Positions 42,955 to 52,455 of a stretch of DNA of 64,000 bases are shown piece by piece (within the stretch, counting starts at the first letter, position 1; every line of letters starts with the position of its first letter). The notes beneath the pieces are model-generated. The model saw nothing but the letters and a program-made list of their open reading frames with translations, did no database searches and had not been told where the DNA came from. This stretch comes from an uncultured Eubacteriales bacterium. GTDB taxonomy: Bacteria > Bacillota > Clostridia > Lachnospirales > Lachnospiraceae. The stretch covers positions 1 through 64,000 of the forward strand of contig UQCD01000004.1 in the NCBI GenBank assembly GCA_900539455.1, given 5' to 3'. The position numbers and the translations under genes were made by a program.

Positions 42955-44987
42955 TATGCGTTCACCATCCCTACTGATTGTAATTCAATATTTGATTCAA
43001 TTTCATTGTATGAAATAACAATTAAATCTTTTAAATAATCTTCCGTTAATTTTTTGAAATATATTCTAACAATAGGCGATGTAACTACAATAGGGGCTTT
43101 TCCCATATTTTCAAGTTTCTCTGCCTCCTGTTTTACACTATTTATTATTTTTTGTATTCTGGCTGGCTCAAGTGAAATAAATGAACCCTGCTCTGTTTGT
43201 TTAACCGAACCCATAATTTCCTGCTCTAATGCCGGGTCAAGTGTAACTACGCTTGTAGTTTCATTAGCATCAAAGAACTTGCTAGATATAGCTCTCTTTA
43301 AGCCCTGCCTTACATATTCTGTAAGTATATCTGTATCTCTGGTAGTTACAGCATGGTCTGCTAAATTTTCCATTATTGTAACTAAATCTCGTATTGAAAC
43401 GCCCTCTCTTAAAAGGTTTTGTAATACCTTCTGGATTTCGCCTACACCTAAAAGCTTTGGTACAAGCTCGTCCACAAGAGTTGGATTTGACTCTTTAACA
43501 TTTGAAATAAGATTTTGTACATCCTGTCTGGTAAGCAACTCATCAATATGTCGTCTTACAATTTCTGTAAGGTGGGTAGCAATAATTGATGGTGGGTCTA
43601 CAACTGTGTAGCCAAGTGTTTCTGCTCTTTCTCTTTGACTTTCAGTAATCCATATAGCTGGTAAATGGAAAGAAGGCTCAAAGGTTGGGATACCTGTAAT
43701 TTCCTCCTCTACCATTCCCGGATTCATTGCTAAATAATGGTCGAACAATATTTCGCCCTCACTTACCTGAATACCTTTTATTTTTATAATATATTGGTTT
43801 GGATTAAGCTGAATATTATCTCTTAATCTGATAATTGGCACAACTGCTCCCAGTTCCAATGCAATCTGTCTACGAATCATTACAACTCTGTCTAATAAAT
43901 CTCCACCCTGATTTACATCAGCCAATGGAATTATACCATATCCAAACTCTAACTCAATAGGGTCTACCTGCAACAAGGAAACAACATTTTCCGGACGCCT
44001 GATTTCCTCTGCCTCACTCTGCTCTGTTTCAACCTCCTCCTCAATCTTTTCAACACTTTTACTATCTCTGATTCTAAAGCCTAAATAAATACATAAGGCA
44101 CCTAAAGGAACAAATATAAGCATTGGTAGTTGTGAAAATATTCCTAAGAATATTAAAGAACCACCTACAGCCCACAAAACCTTAGGTATAGAAAAAAGCT
44201 GGGCAAAAACTGTATCTCCCATATCGGCTTCCTTTGAAGCTTTCGTTACAATAAGACCTGTAGCTAAAGATATTAAAAGTGAAGGTATTGAGCTTACAAG
44301 TCCATCACCAATAGTAAGAATAGTGTACTTGTTAAGAGCTTCCGTAATATCTAGTCCCTGACGCATAACACCCATTACAATACCGCCAATCATATTGATA
44401 GCTGTAATCATAAGGCCTGCCATTGCATCTCCCTTAACATACTTTACAGCACCATCCATTGCGCCAAAGAAAGCTGATTCCTCTTGTAATTTTTCTCTTC
44501 TTTCCTTTGCCTGCTTATCATTTATAGCACCAGTATTTAAGTCTGCATCTATTGCCATCTGTTTACCCGGCATAGCATCAAGAGTAAATCTTGCAGTTAC
44601 TTCTGCTACTCTTTCAGAGCCCTTGTTAATAACCATAAACTGAACTATCAGTAATATAATAAATACGATAATACCTATTACTAAATCTCCTCCACCTACA
44701 AATTCTCCAAAGGTTTCTACTACCTTTCCCGGATCCCCTGAGCCAAGAATAAGTTTTGTAGAGGAAACATTTAAAGAAATTCTAAACAATGTGGTTAATA
44801 ACAATAATGATGGGAAGGACGACATATTAAGTGCTTCCTTTGAAAACAGGGCATTAAATAATATAGTAAGGGCTACTGCCATATTAATTGCTAATAACAC
44901 ATCCAACAAACCCTTAGGAATAGGAATAATAAGAAATACTATAGCTGCTAAAAGGTATAAGCCTAAGCCTAAATCAGTCTTCTTCAT
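42954..44987 (-). CDS. flhA: Flagellar export apparatus protein FlhA
   Basis: 677 aa, standard. About eight membrane helices occupy the first 310 residues. They include the FHIPEP signature region, here from FRISLNVSSTKLIL through VVFIILLIVQFMVINKG-type sequence and ARFTLDAMPGKQMAIDADLN. A cytoplasmic domain at about 340-677 forms the export ring that docks chaperone-substrate complexes. It lies between flhB and flhF. Confidence 0.97.
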   Translation of the reverse strand: MKKTDLGLGLYLLAAIVFLIIPIPKGLLDVLLAINMAVALTILFNALFSKEALNMSSFPSLLLLTTLFRISLNVSSTKLILGSGDPGKVVETFGEFVGGGDLVIGIIVFIILLIVQFMVINKGSERVAEVTARFTLDAMPGKQMAIDADLNTGAINDKQAKERREKLQEESAFFGAMDGAVKYVKGDAMAGLMITAINMIGGIVMGVMRQGLDITEALNKYTILTIGDGLVSSIPSLLISLATGLIVTKASKEADMGDTVFAQLFSIPKVLWAVGGSLIFLGIFSQLPMLIFVPLGALCIYLGFRIRDSKSVEKIEEEVETEQSEAEEIRRPENVVSLLQVDPIELEFGYGIIPLADVNQGGDLLDRVVMIRRQIALELGAVVPIIRLRDNIQLNPNQYIIKIKGIQVSEGEILFDHYLAMNPGMVEEEITGIPTFEPSFHLPAIWITESQRERAETLGYTVVDPPSIIATHLTEIVRRHIDELLTRQDVQNLISNVKESNPTLVDELVPKLLGVGEIQKVLQNLLREGVSIRDLVTIMENLADHAVTTRDTDILTEYVRQGLKRAISSKFFDANETTSVVTLDPALEQEIMGSVKQTEQGSFISLEPARIQKIINSVKQEAEKLENMGKAPIVVTSPIVRIYFKKLTEDYLKDLIVISYNEIESNIELQSVGMVNA

Positions 44988-45016
44988 TTTTCCTATCTCC
45001 TTTCGTTTTTTCTATT

Positions 45017-46150
45017 TTATTTTTTTGTTGGTATTTCTCTATTTTTAACGCCATATACAAAAGCTAATACCTCTGCTACTGCCTGATATAGCTCCTGTGG
45101 TATCTTTTCACCCACATCAACACTAGCATACAAGGCTCTTGCAAGTGGCTTGTTTTCTACAATTTCAACATCATTTTCCCTGGCTATTTCTTTTATTTTC
45201 ATAGCCAGATAATCTTCACCCTTTGCCAGAACTACTGGTGCGTCTGCAATAGATAAATCATATTTTATTGCTACTGCAAAGTGTGTAGGGTTTGTAATTA
45301 CAACATCTGCTTCAGGAAGCTTTTGCATCATACGCCTTTGAGATGCCTCTCTCATGCGTCGTCTTTGCTGCTGCTTAATTGTTGGATTTCCTTCTGTATT
45401 TTTAAATTCATCCTTAACTTCCTGCTTTGTCATTTTCATATCTTCGTTAAACTTTCTACGCTGATATATTAAGTCAATAACACCGATAATTAAATATAAA
45501 AGACTTATTTTTGTAGCCACCCCAAACACCATTTCTCCTGCAAAAACTAATGCAGCCTCTAAGGAGATTTCATATATATTTACAATACCATTAAAATTAT
45601 CTACTATTTCATCGTAAATAATATATAGGCATATGGCTACTATAGCCATGGATTTAAGTAAATTTATAAGTGACTGTACTGAAAATATTCTTTTAAATCC
45701 AGATACAGGGCTTATTCTATTAAACTTTGGTGTTATAGGCTTTGCTGTAGGCCGCCATCTAACCTGTACAAAATCACCAAAAAAAGCAATAAATACAGTT
45801 ACCAGTAAAATAGGTGCACAAATAAGCAATATGTCCCACATAGCATTTTCAAATACCTTTGTGGCTGTGGAAATAGTCATTGACTCTCTATTTATATAGT
45901 TAGGAATAATAGAATAATTTTCATTAAAGGTGTCTATTAAGCCTTCTCCGATAGTTCCTATAGTAAATTGCAGCATATAGAATACACCTACTAAAAAAGT
46001 CGCATTGACAATTTCCTTACTTTTTGCTACCTGTCCTTCTTTTCTGGCATCATCCAGCTTTTTTTGTGTAGCTGGCTCAGTTTTTTCTCCACCGGGTCCG
46101 TCCTTGGCGAACAACTGTAGATTTAGTTTCAATAATCTGTAATCGTCCAT
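45017..46150 (-). CDS. flhB: Flagellar export switch protein FlhB
   Basis: Integral membrane component that controls the export switch from rod/hook to filament substrates. The N-terminal cytosolic segment GGEKTEPATQKKLDDARKEG precedes four membrane helices. The autocleavage site NPTH is intact near residue 285 (VVITNPTHFAVAIKY). I place the start at the ATG at 46150 (378 aa) with GAGAG upstream; an in-frame TTG three codons earlier is possible. It lies 18 bp after fliR. Confidence 0.95.
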   Translation of the reverse strand: MDDYRLLKLNLQLFAKDGPGGEKTEPATQKKLDDARKEGQVAKSKEIVNATFLVGVFYMLQFTIGTIGEGLIDTFNENYSIIPNYINRESMTISTATKVFENAMWDILLICAPILLVTVFIAFFGDFVQVRWRPTAKPITPKFNRISPVSGFKRIFSVQSLINLLKSMAIVAICLYIIYDEIVDNFNGIVNIYEISLEAALVFAGEMVFGVATKISLLYLIIGVIDLIYQRRKFNEDMKMTKQEVKDEFKNTEGNPTIKQQQRRRMREASQRRMMQKLPEADVVITNPTHFAVAIKYDLSIADAPVVLAKGEDYLAMKIKEIARENDVEIVENKPLARALYASVDVGEKIPQELYQAVAEVLAFVYGVKNREIPTKK

Positions 46151-46168
46151 ATAATTCAACTCTCGTAT

Positions 46169-46945
46169 TTAGTGCATTTGTTGCATTATATTTACTACCA
46201 TGTCCTGCATTTTTTCAAATATAAAATTTGCTATGCTAGGGAGTAGTGAAACTGTCATAAACAGTATTAAAAAGCCACCTAGCATCTTTATCTGAATACC
46301 TACAGAAAACATATGTATTGAGCTTGCAATCTTTGTCATAATGCCCATCGCACAATTTAGAAGTAATATTACTACAAATACAGGTAAAACTATTCTAAAG
46401 CCTATTATAAAGTAATCCTTTAAAAATCCTATCATTGTATTGTACATAGTCACTTTTGGCGACAGTCCACCAATAGGAATAACCTTAAATGAATCCATAA
46501 TAGCGTTTAATAAAAATATGTGCATATCAGATGCAAGCATTAAAAGCAGTAAAAAATATTGATACATATATCCAGTAATTGTAGCCTGTGAGTTTGTGGA
46601 CGGGTCAAAAACCTGTGCCATAGATAATCCAATATCTGTATCAATAATTCTGCCTGAAAACAATATTATAGTATTGCAAATATATGCTGAAAAACCAATA
46701 AGCAGACCTGCAATACTTTCCATTATAACAAGTGCACCATAATCCAATACTGAATCGTATTCCGGAACACTTCCAGGGTTTAAATTAAATATAATTATTG
46801 ATAAAAACACAGAAAGCCCCACTTTAACTCGTTGAGGCACATTTGTTTGTCCAAAAAAAGGAGCAATAAATATAAAAGCTGTGATTCTTACCAATATTAA
46901 GAAAAAATATTCCAAATTAAGTTGAGAAATGTAAATATCTATCAT
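46169..46945 (-). CDS. fliR: Flagellar export protein FliR
   Basis: 258-aa polytopic membrane protein of the export gate, which forms a FliP5-FliQ4-FliR1 complex. It has about six hydrophobic helices. Family features are RITAFIFIAPFFGQTNVPQRVKVGL near the N-terminus and SMAQVFDPSTNSQATI in the centre. It overlaps the fliQ stop by one base. Confidence 0.95.
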   Translation of the reverse strand: MIDIYISQLNLEYFFLILVRITAFIFIAPFFGQTNVPQRVKVGLSVFLSIIIFNLNPGSVPEYDSVLDYGALVIMESIAGLLIGFSAYICNTIILFSGRIIDTDIGLSMAQVFDPSTNSQATITGYMYQYFLLLLMLASDMHIFLLNAIMDSFKVIPIGGLSPKVTMYNTMIGFLKDYFIIGFRIVLPVFVVILLLNCAMGIMTKIASSIHMFSVGIQIKMLGGFLILFMTVSLLPSIANFIFEKMQDMVVNIMQQMH

Positions 46946-47211
46946 CAGATATATTCTCCAAAACTATTCCATAAGGTTTCTATAAAGGAAACTAAGGTAT
47001 TTAATATGAAGGAGCCAAACACCATTAAACCTATAAATATAGCTAAAAGCTTTGGTACAAAGGTCAAGGTTTGTTCTTGTATAGAGGTTACTGCCTGAAA
47101 TATACTAACAATAAGTCCTACTACAAGTGATAACAATATAAGTGGTGCAGATGTAATAATAATCGTCCACAAAGCTTCACTTGCAATATCCAAAACTGCT
47201 TCTACTGTCAT
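46945..47211 (-). CDS. fliQ: Flagellar export protein FliQ
   Basis: 88-aa protein with two membrane helices, standard for FliQ. The motif SLVVGLIVSIFQAVTSIQEQ then TLTFVPKLLAI is characteristic. It lies 8 bp after fliP and overlaps fliR. Confidence 0.96.
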   Translation of the reverse strand: MTVEAVLDIASEALWTIIITSAPLILLSLVVGLIVSIFQAVTSIQEQTLTFVPKLLAIFIGLMVFGSFILNTLVSFIETLWNSFGEYI

Positions 47212-47219
47212 GGTTCCTC

Positions 47220-48035
47220 CTATACTGTAAATGTCTTAACTAAATTAACTATAATTAAATTCCAACCGTCTGCCAAAACAAATAAAAGTATTTTAAAAGG
47301 CATTGAAATTGTGGTTGGTGGTAACATCATCATACCCATTGACATAAGCACAGATGAAACAACCATATCTATTACAAGAAATGGAATGTATATCAAAAAT
47401 CCAATAAAGAAGGCAATTCTAAGCTCGCTGATAATAAATGCTGGTATTAATACTGTAGTAGGAATATCCTCTCTTGTACTCACAGAGGTAATACCTGCAA
47501 TCTGGCACATAGAATCCAAATCCTTATCATCTACCTGATTAAACATAAAATTTCTTAATGGGTCTATTGCCGCATCCAGAAATTCTTCTTGTGTTATTTC
47601 ATCATTACTAAATGGTACATACGCATCTGTATATATCTTTCCAAATACCGGCGACATAATAAATATGGTTAAAAACAATGAAATGCCTATTAATATCTGA
47701 TTTGGAGGTGCTGTCTGGGTACCTATTGCGCTTCTGGTAAAATGCATTACTATTAATATTCTTGTAAAAGAAGTAAGCATTACTAGAATAGATGGACACA
47801 ATGCTAAAACAGTAAGCACTAATACTATTTTTAATGCACTACTTACGCCCTCCGAATCCGTAGAAACTGTAAATCCAAATAACTCATTGTTGTTTGATGT
47901 ATCCATAGTAGCCTGTTCACCCGTGGTAGTTTCCACCTGTGAAGCACTTACCTTTTCACTATTGATTAACACAAAACATACTACAATAAGCAGAAGGCAT
48001 ATAATTTTATTTAGTTTGAATAATTTGTGTTTCAT
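47220..48035 (-). CDS. fliP: Flagellar export protein FliP
   Basis: 271 aa. The first about 30 residues are a cleavable-type signal sequence (KHKLFKLNKIICLLLIVVCF), as in known FliP. Then come the FliP core helices: LALCPSILVMLTSFTRILIV near 80, RSAIGTQTAPPNQILIGISL, and the C-terminal MMMLPPTTISMPFKILLFVL hallmark. It lies 9 bp after fliO. Confidence 0.96.
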   Translation of the reverse strand: MKHKLFKLNKIICLLLIVVCFVLINSEKVSASQVETTTGEQATMDTSNNNELFGFTVSTDSEGVSSALKIVLVLTVLALCPSILVMLTSFTRILIVMHFTRSAIGTQTAPPNQILIGISLFLTIFIMSPVFGKIYTDAYVPFSNDEITQEEFLDAAIDPLRNFMFNQVDDKDLDSMCQIAGITSVSTREDIPTTVLIPAFIISELRIAFFIGFLIYIPFLVIDMVVSSVLMSMGMMMLPPTTISMPFKILLFVLADGWNLIIVNLVKTFTV

Positions 48036-48044
48036 ATGTATACC

Positions 48045-48413
48045 TTACTCTTTTGGTTTTTTCAAGCCTTTAACCTTATTTAATACAGCCGAAAAAGGCT
48101 GCTCTGCTACATTATCATTATCCTCAGAAATTTTAATGCCTTCTCCGTCAATTTTACCTATAACAGAAAAGTTGTCTTTTCCTGATGATAACGCATAATA
48201 ATCATTTCCAATTTGGGCAATATAAATAAATTTATTGCTGCCTATCTGTTTTGCTTCAATTATTTTAATATTTCCTTTGGAAAACTTTTCTTTTTGATAG
48301 CCTCCTATCCACCTTGTGACAAAATATGTAACTGCTAATACCAGTGCAAATGTAATCAGCAAAGTAATAAATCTAAGGAGACTATCAGTTCCACCTGATG
48401 CAAGTATGCTCAT
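48045..48413 (-). CDS. fliO: Flagellar protein FliO/FliZ
   Basis: 122-aa single-pass membrane protein with a helix at about 14-33 and a small cytosolic FliO domain (IKIIEAKQIGSNKFIYIAQI then GNDYYALSSGKDN). It helps assemble the FliP ring. The cheY-fliO-fliP order matches Bacillus (cheY-fliZ-fliP), supporting the call despite weak family conservation. Confidence 0.85.
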   Translation of the reverse strand: MSILASGGTDSLLRFITLLITFALVLAVTYFVTRWIGGYQKEKFSKGNIKIIEAKQIGSNKFIYIAQIGNDYYALSSGKDNFSVIGKIDGEGIKISEDNDNVAEQPFSAVLNKVKGLKKPKE

Positions 48414-48414
48414 A

Positions 48415-48777
48415 CTAGCCTACCGCTTTTTTTACAGCTTCTAAAACTCTGTCTGCCTGGAATGGTTTAACAATAAAATCCTTAGCTCCAGATTGAATTG
48501 ATTCAATAACCATTGCCTGCTGACCCATTGCCGAACACATAATAACTGTTGCTGCTGGATCATTTTCTTTAATTTTCTTTAGTGCCTGGATACCGTCCAT
48601 TTCTGGCATTGTAATATCCATCATTACTAAATCTGGTTTAATCTCTGCATACTTTTCAACTGCAACCTTACCGTTTTCAGCCTCTCCCGCTACGTTATAT
48701 CCATTTTTTGTTAAAATATCCTTTATCATCATGCGCATAAATGCTGCATCATCACAAATTAAAATATTTTTTGCCAT
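48415..48777 (-). CDS. cheY: Chemotaxis response regulator CheY
   Basis: Stand-alone 120-aa receiver that, when phosphorylated by CheA, binds the FliM/FliY switch. The phospho-acceptor is Asp54 in LVMMDITMPEMDG. The acidic pair is ICDDAAF, the Thr/Ser is in VIMCSAMGQ, and Lys is in DFIVKPFQ. It lies between fliY and fliO as in Bacillus subtilis. Confidence 0.96.
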   Translation of the reverse strand: MAKNILICDDAAFMRMMIKDILTKNGYNVAGEAENGKVAVEKYAEIKPDLVMMDITMPEMDGIQALKKIKENDPAATVIMCSAMGQQAMVIESIQSGAKDFIVKPFQADRVLEAVKKAVG

Positions 48778-48802
48778 AGCTTTCTTCTCCTGATTAATAA
48801 TA

Positions 48803-50083
48803 TTATTTGATAATTTCTGTTATTCTTACACCGAAGCTTTCCTCAATTACGACAACCTCGCCTTTGGCAACATATTTGCCATTTACAAGAACATCTATAG
48901 GTTCTCCAGCGATTTTATTTAATTCAATAATTGTACCTGGTGCAAATTCAAGAATATCCTGAATTGACTTTGTTGTATGACCCAACTCAACTGTAACCTC
49001 TAATGGAACATCCATAATAAGATTTATATTTTCTTTCTGGTTTACAGCTACTAGATCTGGTGAAAATGCCTGAAACTGTACCGGCTGGACATTAACCTCC
49101 TGCATTGGTGGTATTCCATATTGCGGCATACCATATCCGTTTGGCATATTCGTATTTGGCATTCCCTGTCCGTTTGCCATTCCCATAGGTGGCATTGTGT
49201 AACCGTTTGGCACACCATATCCATTTGGCATAGCCTGTGGTACCTGTTGATTCATATTTTGCATACCAACGCCGTTTGGACTGCTCATATTCATAGCTGG
49301 CTGTGACTGCTGATTCATAGTCTGCTGTGTAGTACTCGGAGCTTCCTCTTTTTTAGGCTGTTCTGGTGCCGGCTCTTCGGCTGCTGCTCCGTCTGAGTCC
49401 ACACCAAATTTATGACAAAGAGTTTTACAAAACTCTACAGGGAACAACTGCATTATTTCACTATCGACTAAATCGCCAATAGTCATTCTAAATGAGATTT
49501 TAACAAAATCTTCGTGAAAGAAATCTGAAACCTCACTAGAGTCAACAATTTCGTTTAAGTCCACCAAGCTTGCAACTGGTGGGCTAATATCGATTTTTGT
49601 ATTTAACATTGATGAAAGTGATGTAGACGCTGAACCCATCATCTGGTTCATTGCCTCTGATATAGCACTTAGATGCAGCTCTGTTAAATCTCCATCTATA
49701 TTACTACCATCTCCACCCATCATCAAATCTGCAATTATCTTAACATCCTTTTCTTTAAGAATAAGAATGTTGTTTCCATTTAAACCTTCTTTATAGGAAA
49801 TTTGTAAAAATACACATGGCCTGTCATATGAAGATACCAAATCATCCCAGTTACAAATCTGTACCGAAGGTGTTGTAATATCAACTTTCTGATTAACAAG
49901 GGAAGACAAAGTTGTTGCCGCTGTACCCATGCTAATATTTGAAATTTCACCCATGGTATCTTTTTCCATGTCAGACAAGAAGTTCTCATTGCTTGATGCA
50001 GCAGTTGTTTCTTCACTAGAACTATCTGTGTCCATTGAATTTAATAATGCGTTAATTTCATCTTGAGATAGCATTCCGTCCAT
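48803..50083 (-). CDS. fliY: Flagellar switch protein FliY (CheC-like phosphatase plus FliN domain)
   Basis: 426 aa. The N-terminus has a FliM-like peptide (MLSQDEINALLNS), a candidate CheY-P docking site. Residues of about 30-220 form a CheC-like phosphatase with both motifs intact: DTMGEISN and SAISEAMN, each with Pro 23 residues later. A Met/Pro/Gln/Asn/Gly-rich linker at about 240-335 has repeated NGYGMP-like units. The C-terminal SpoA (FliN) domain is VQFQAF onwards, with LEVTVELGHTTKSIQDILEF. It is both a C-ring part and a CheY-P phosphatase, as in Bacillus. Confidence 0.95.
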   Translation of the reverse strand: MDGMLSQDEINALLNSMDTDSSSEETTAASSNENFLSDMEKDTMGEISNISMGTAATTLSSLVNQKVDITTPSVQICNWDDLVSSYDRPCVFLQISYKEGLNGNNILILKEKDVKIIADLMMGGDGSNIDGDLTELHLSAISEAMNQMMGSASTSLSSMLNTKIDISPPVASLVDLNEIVDSSEVSDFFHEDFVKISFRMTIGDLVDSEIMQLFPVEFCKTLCHKFGVDSDGAAAEEPAPEQPKKEEAPSTTQQTMNQQSQPAMNMSSPNGVGMQNMNQQVPQAMPNGYGVPNGYTMPPMGMANGQGMPNTNMPNGYGMPQYGIPPMQEVNVQPVQFQAFSPDLVAVNQKENINLIMDVPLEVTVELGHTTKSIQDILEFAPGTIIELNKIAGEPIDVLVNGKYVAKGEVVVIEESFGVRITEIIK

Positions 50084-51064
50084 CTACTCTTCCTCCCTAA
50101 TGATTGATGTAACTCGTACTGCGTAGTCATCATTAGAAGTACCTGGCAAAGCCTTAAACTTCTTAATATTTCCTACATATACGTCTAATTCCTCACCAAC
50201 TCGTGAGTTTAATTTTATAATATCACCTTTTTGGATGTTTACAAAATCATTTACTGAAATTGTACTGCTTCCTAAAATAGCCCTAATAGGTATTTCTGCC
50301 TTCGAAATAAGTGTTTCTATTACTTCCTCATAGGTGTTCTCATCCTTTTCTTTCATAGTAGAGAACCAATACTTGGTATTAAGTTTATCCATAACTTCTT
50401 CTAAGCATATGTATGGAAGACATATATTCATAAGTCCTTCAACTTCACCTATTTTTAAATTAAGAGTAACTATCGCAATCATTTCTGACGGCGAAATAAT
50501 CTGGGCAAACTGTGGATTTGTTTCTATTCTTGTAAGTCTTGGCTGTATTGCAACTACATTCTGCCAAGGCTCCCGTAGTAAATCCACACATATAGTCATA
50601 ATTCTTTCTATAAGTATTATTTCTATCTCAGAAAACTCTCTTTTTTTGTCAAGGCTTTCACCTTCGCCCCCTAACATTCTATCTATTATAGCATAGCCTA
50701 GATTTGTTGCCAACTCTATTACTATGTTTCCTTTCAACGGTTCAAAATCTACAATTCCAAGCAAAACTGGATTTGATAGAGCATTTGAAAATTCAGAATA
50801 GGCCACTGCCTCTGAGTTCATGACCTCTACCTGCACATTTTTTCTTAAATATGCCGGCAGGTTTGTATATAACAATCTGCCATAATGTTCAAATATAATT
50901 TCCAGAGTTCTTAGATGTTCTTTAGAGAATTTTGACGGTCTGGCAAAATCATAAGCTTTTACCTGTTTTTCATCTTTATTTTTGTAATCCTCTGCATCTA
51001 ACTCACCTGTGCTTAGTGCCTTTAACAGATTATCTATCTCACTTTGCGAAAGTACCTCACCCAA
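50084..51064 (-). CDS. fliM: Flagellar motor switch protein FliM
   Basis: C-ring protein binding CheY-P. The N-terminal docking peptide EVLSQSEIDNLLKAL is followed by a CheC-like middle domain lacking phosphatase motifs (GGEGESLDKKREFSEIE region) and a C-terminal SpoA domain. I start it at a TTG with GGGAGG 7 nt upstream (327 aa), because the in-frame GTG three codons earlier overlaps that ribosome site. It abuts fliY. Confidence 0.96.
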   Translation of the reverse strand: MGEVLSQSEIDNLLKALSTGELDAEDYKNKDEKQVKAYDFARPSKFSKEHLRTLEIIFEHYGRLLYTNLPAYLRKNVQVEVMNSEAVAYSEFSNALSNPVLLGIVDFEPLKGNIVIELATNLGYAIIDRMLGGEGESLDKKREFSEIEIILIERIMTICVDLLREPWQNVVAIQPRLTRIETNPQFAQIISPSEMIAIVTLNLKIGEVEGLMNICLPYICLEEVMDKLNTKYWFSTMKEKDENTYEEVIETLISKAEIPIRAILGSSTISVNDFVNIQKGDIIKLNSRVGEELDVYVGNIKKFKALPGTSNDDYAVRVTSIIREEE

Positions 51065-51098
51065 AATTCTCACCTCCCTGAGATTTTTTGATTATAAA

Positions 51099-51608
51099 CT
51101 ACTGGGTTACAAATTCGCTCCAGCCAGCGCTATATATAAAGGTTGTGTTATTAAACAATGCTCTCAGTTCGGTAACTATTTCATCTAATATTGCCTGTTG
51201 ATTATTTTCAACCTCATACTTAGTATATTTTGATACAACAGTATTGATTTTAGATTTCATAAGTTCTTCACTTGTTTTCAATGTTTCTGAGTATTTTTTG
51301 TATGCCTCGTCACTTTTGTTTAATGTTAATGTAAGTTTAAAGGAAGCATAGTGAGTTTTTCCGTCATCTCCTGCTTTTAAACTTACCAGCATACTATCTG
51401 CAAATGTAAATGTATCTATATCATCTATAGTTAAATCACTTGTGCCATTGTTGCCTTCTTTTTCCAGATTTATTGCTTCTGCAACTTTATTTACCAGATC
51501 AGTTGTGCTATTCATTGCTGGTACAACAGCAAATACAATTATAGCCGATAAGATTATATTTGTAACCGATAAAATAACTATAATAATGTTTATTAAACCT
51601 TTCTTCAT
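51099..51608 (-). CDS. fliL: Flagellar basal body-associated protein FliL
   Basis: 169 aa with one N-terminal membrane helix at about 7-30 and a periplasm-side domain that contacts the stator plug. The C-terminal TELRALFNNTTFIYSAGWSE differs somewhat from classic FliL but keeps the fold pattern. Position between motB and fliM supports the call. Confidence 0.85.
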   Translation of the reverse strand: MKKGLINIIIVILSVTNIILSAIIVFAVVPAMNSTTDLVNKVAEAINLEKEGNNGTSDLTIDDIDTFTFADSMLVSLKAGDDGKTHYASFKLTLTLNKSDEAYKKYSETLKTSEELMKSKINTVVSKYTKYEVENNQQAILDEIVTELRALFNNTTFIYSAGWSEFVTQ

Positions 51609-51622
51609 TTCTGCCTCCGTAT

Positions 51623-52453
51623 TTAGTTTGTTTCGCTGCTTATCTGATTATATATTCTAATTTCAACTCTACGATTACTTGCTCTTCCTTCTGGTGTGTC
51701 GTTTGAAGCTACCGGCTCGTATTCTCCTCTTCCCATACAGCTCATAGTTTTGGCATTCATTCCTTTTTTATCAATAAGGTACTTTAATACCGTGTATGCT
51801 CTTCCTTGGGACAACTCCCAGTTATCTGCGAATTTTGAATTTGGAGCCATAGGAACTGTATCCGTATGTCCTATTATTTGAATATTGTAATCATCATAGT
51901 TTTTAAGCACATCACCCAGCTTGTCCATAAACTCTGTGGCATCACTTCTAATATCAGCACTTCCTGAGCCAAACAGTAGTGCTCCGTTTAATGTCATTGT
52001 AACATATTGGGCATTTACCTCCAATTCAATATCGCCTTTATTTCCAAGTCCACTGCCAGCCAGCTGGTCACCCAGCCTATCTGCAATATTCTCTGAATCC
52101 TTTATCATTTCACTTTGTACATAGTCTTTGTACTTTTTTATTGTATCTGCATTAATCTCGTCATTTTCATCCTGATTCATACCCATGTTATTGTAGTAAT
52201 CATTCAGTTTGTTCAGCTGACTGACACCGCTTGATACTAATTCACCTTTTGTAATTGATGTAGAACCTCCGTCAAATATACTAAAGCTTGATTGTAATGA
52301 GGAAACTACTTCTTCAAACTTTTCAGCATCTACTGTTGACATAGAAAATAACAATACGAAAAAGCAAAGGAGCAAATTCATTAAATCACTAAAGGTAGAC
52401 ATCCACGCTGGTGAGCCGCCTCCCCCTTCCGGGGCCTTCTGTTTTCTTGCCAT
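51623..52453 (-). CDS. motB: Flagellar stator protein MotB
   Basis: 276 aa. The membrane helix carries the essential ion-binding Asp23 (STFSDLMNLLLCFFVLLFSM). A plug and linker follow, then an OmpA-like peptidoglycan-binding domain with IQIIGHTDTVPM and GRASNRRVEIRI. Coupling ion (H+ or Na+) cannot be told with confidence. It lies 2 bp after motA. Confidence 0.96.
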   Translation of the reverse strand: MARKQKAPEGGGGSPAWMSTFSDLMNLLLCFFVLLFSMSTVDAEKFEEVVSSLQSSFSIFDGGSTSITKGELVSSGVSQLNKLNDYYNNMGMNQDENDEINADTIKKYKDYVQSEMIKDSENIADRLGDQLAGSGLGNKGDIELEVNAQYVTMTLNGALLFGSGSADIRSDATEFMDKLGDVLKNYDDYNIQIIGHTDTVPMAPNSKFADNWELSQGRAYTVLKYLIDKKGMNAKTMSCMGRGEYEPVASNDTPEGRASNRRVEIRIYNQISSETN

Positions 52454-52455
52454 TT

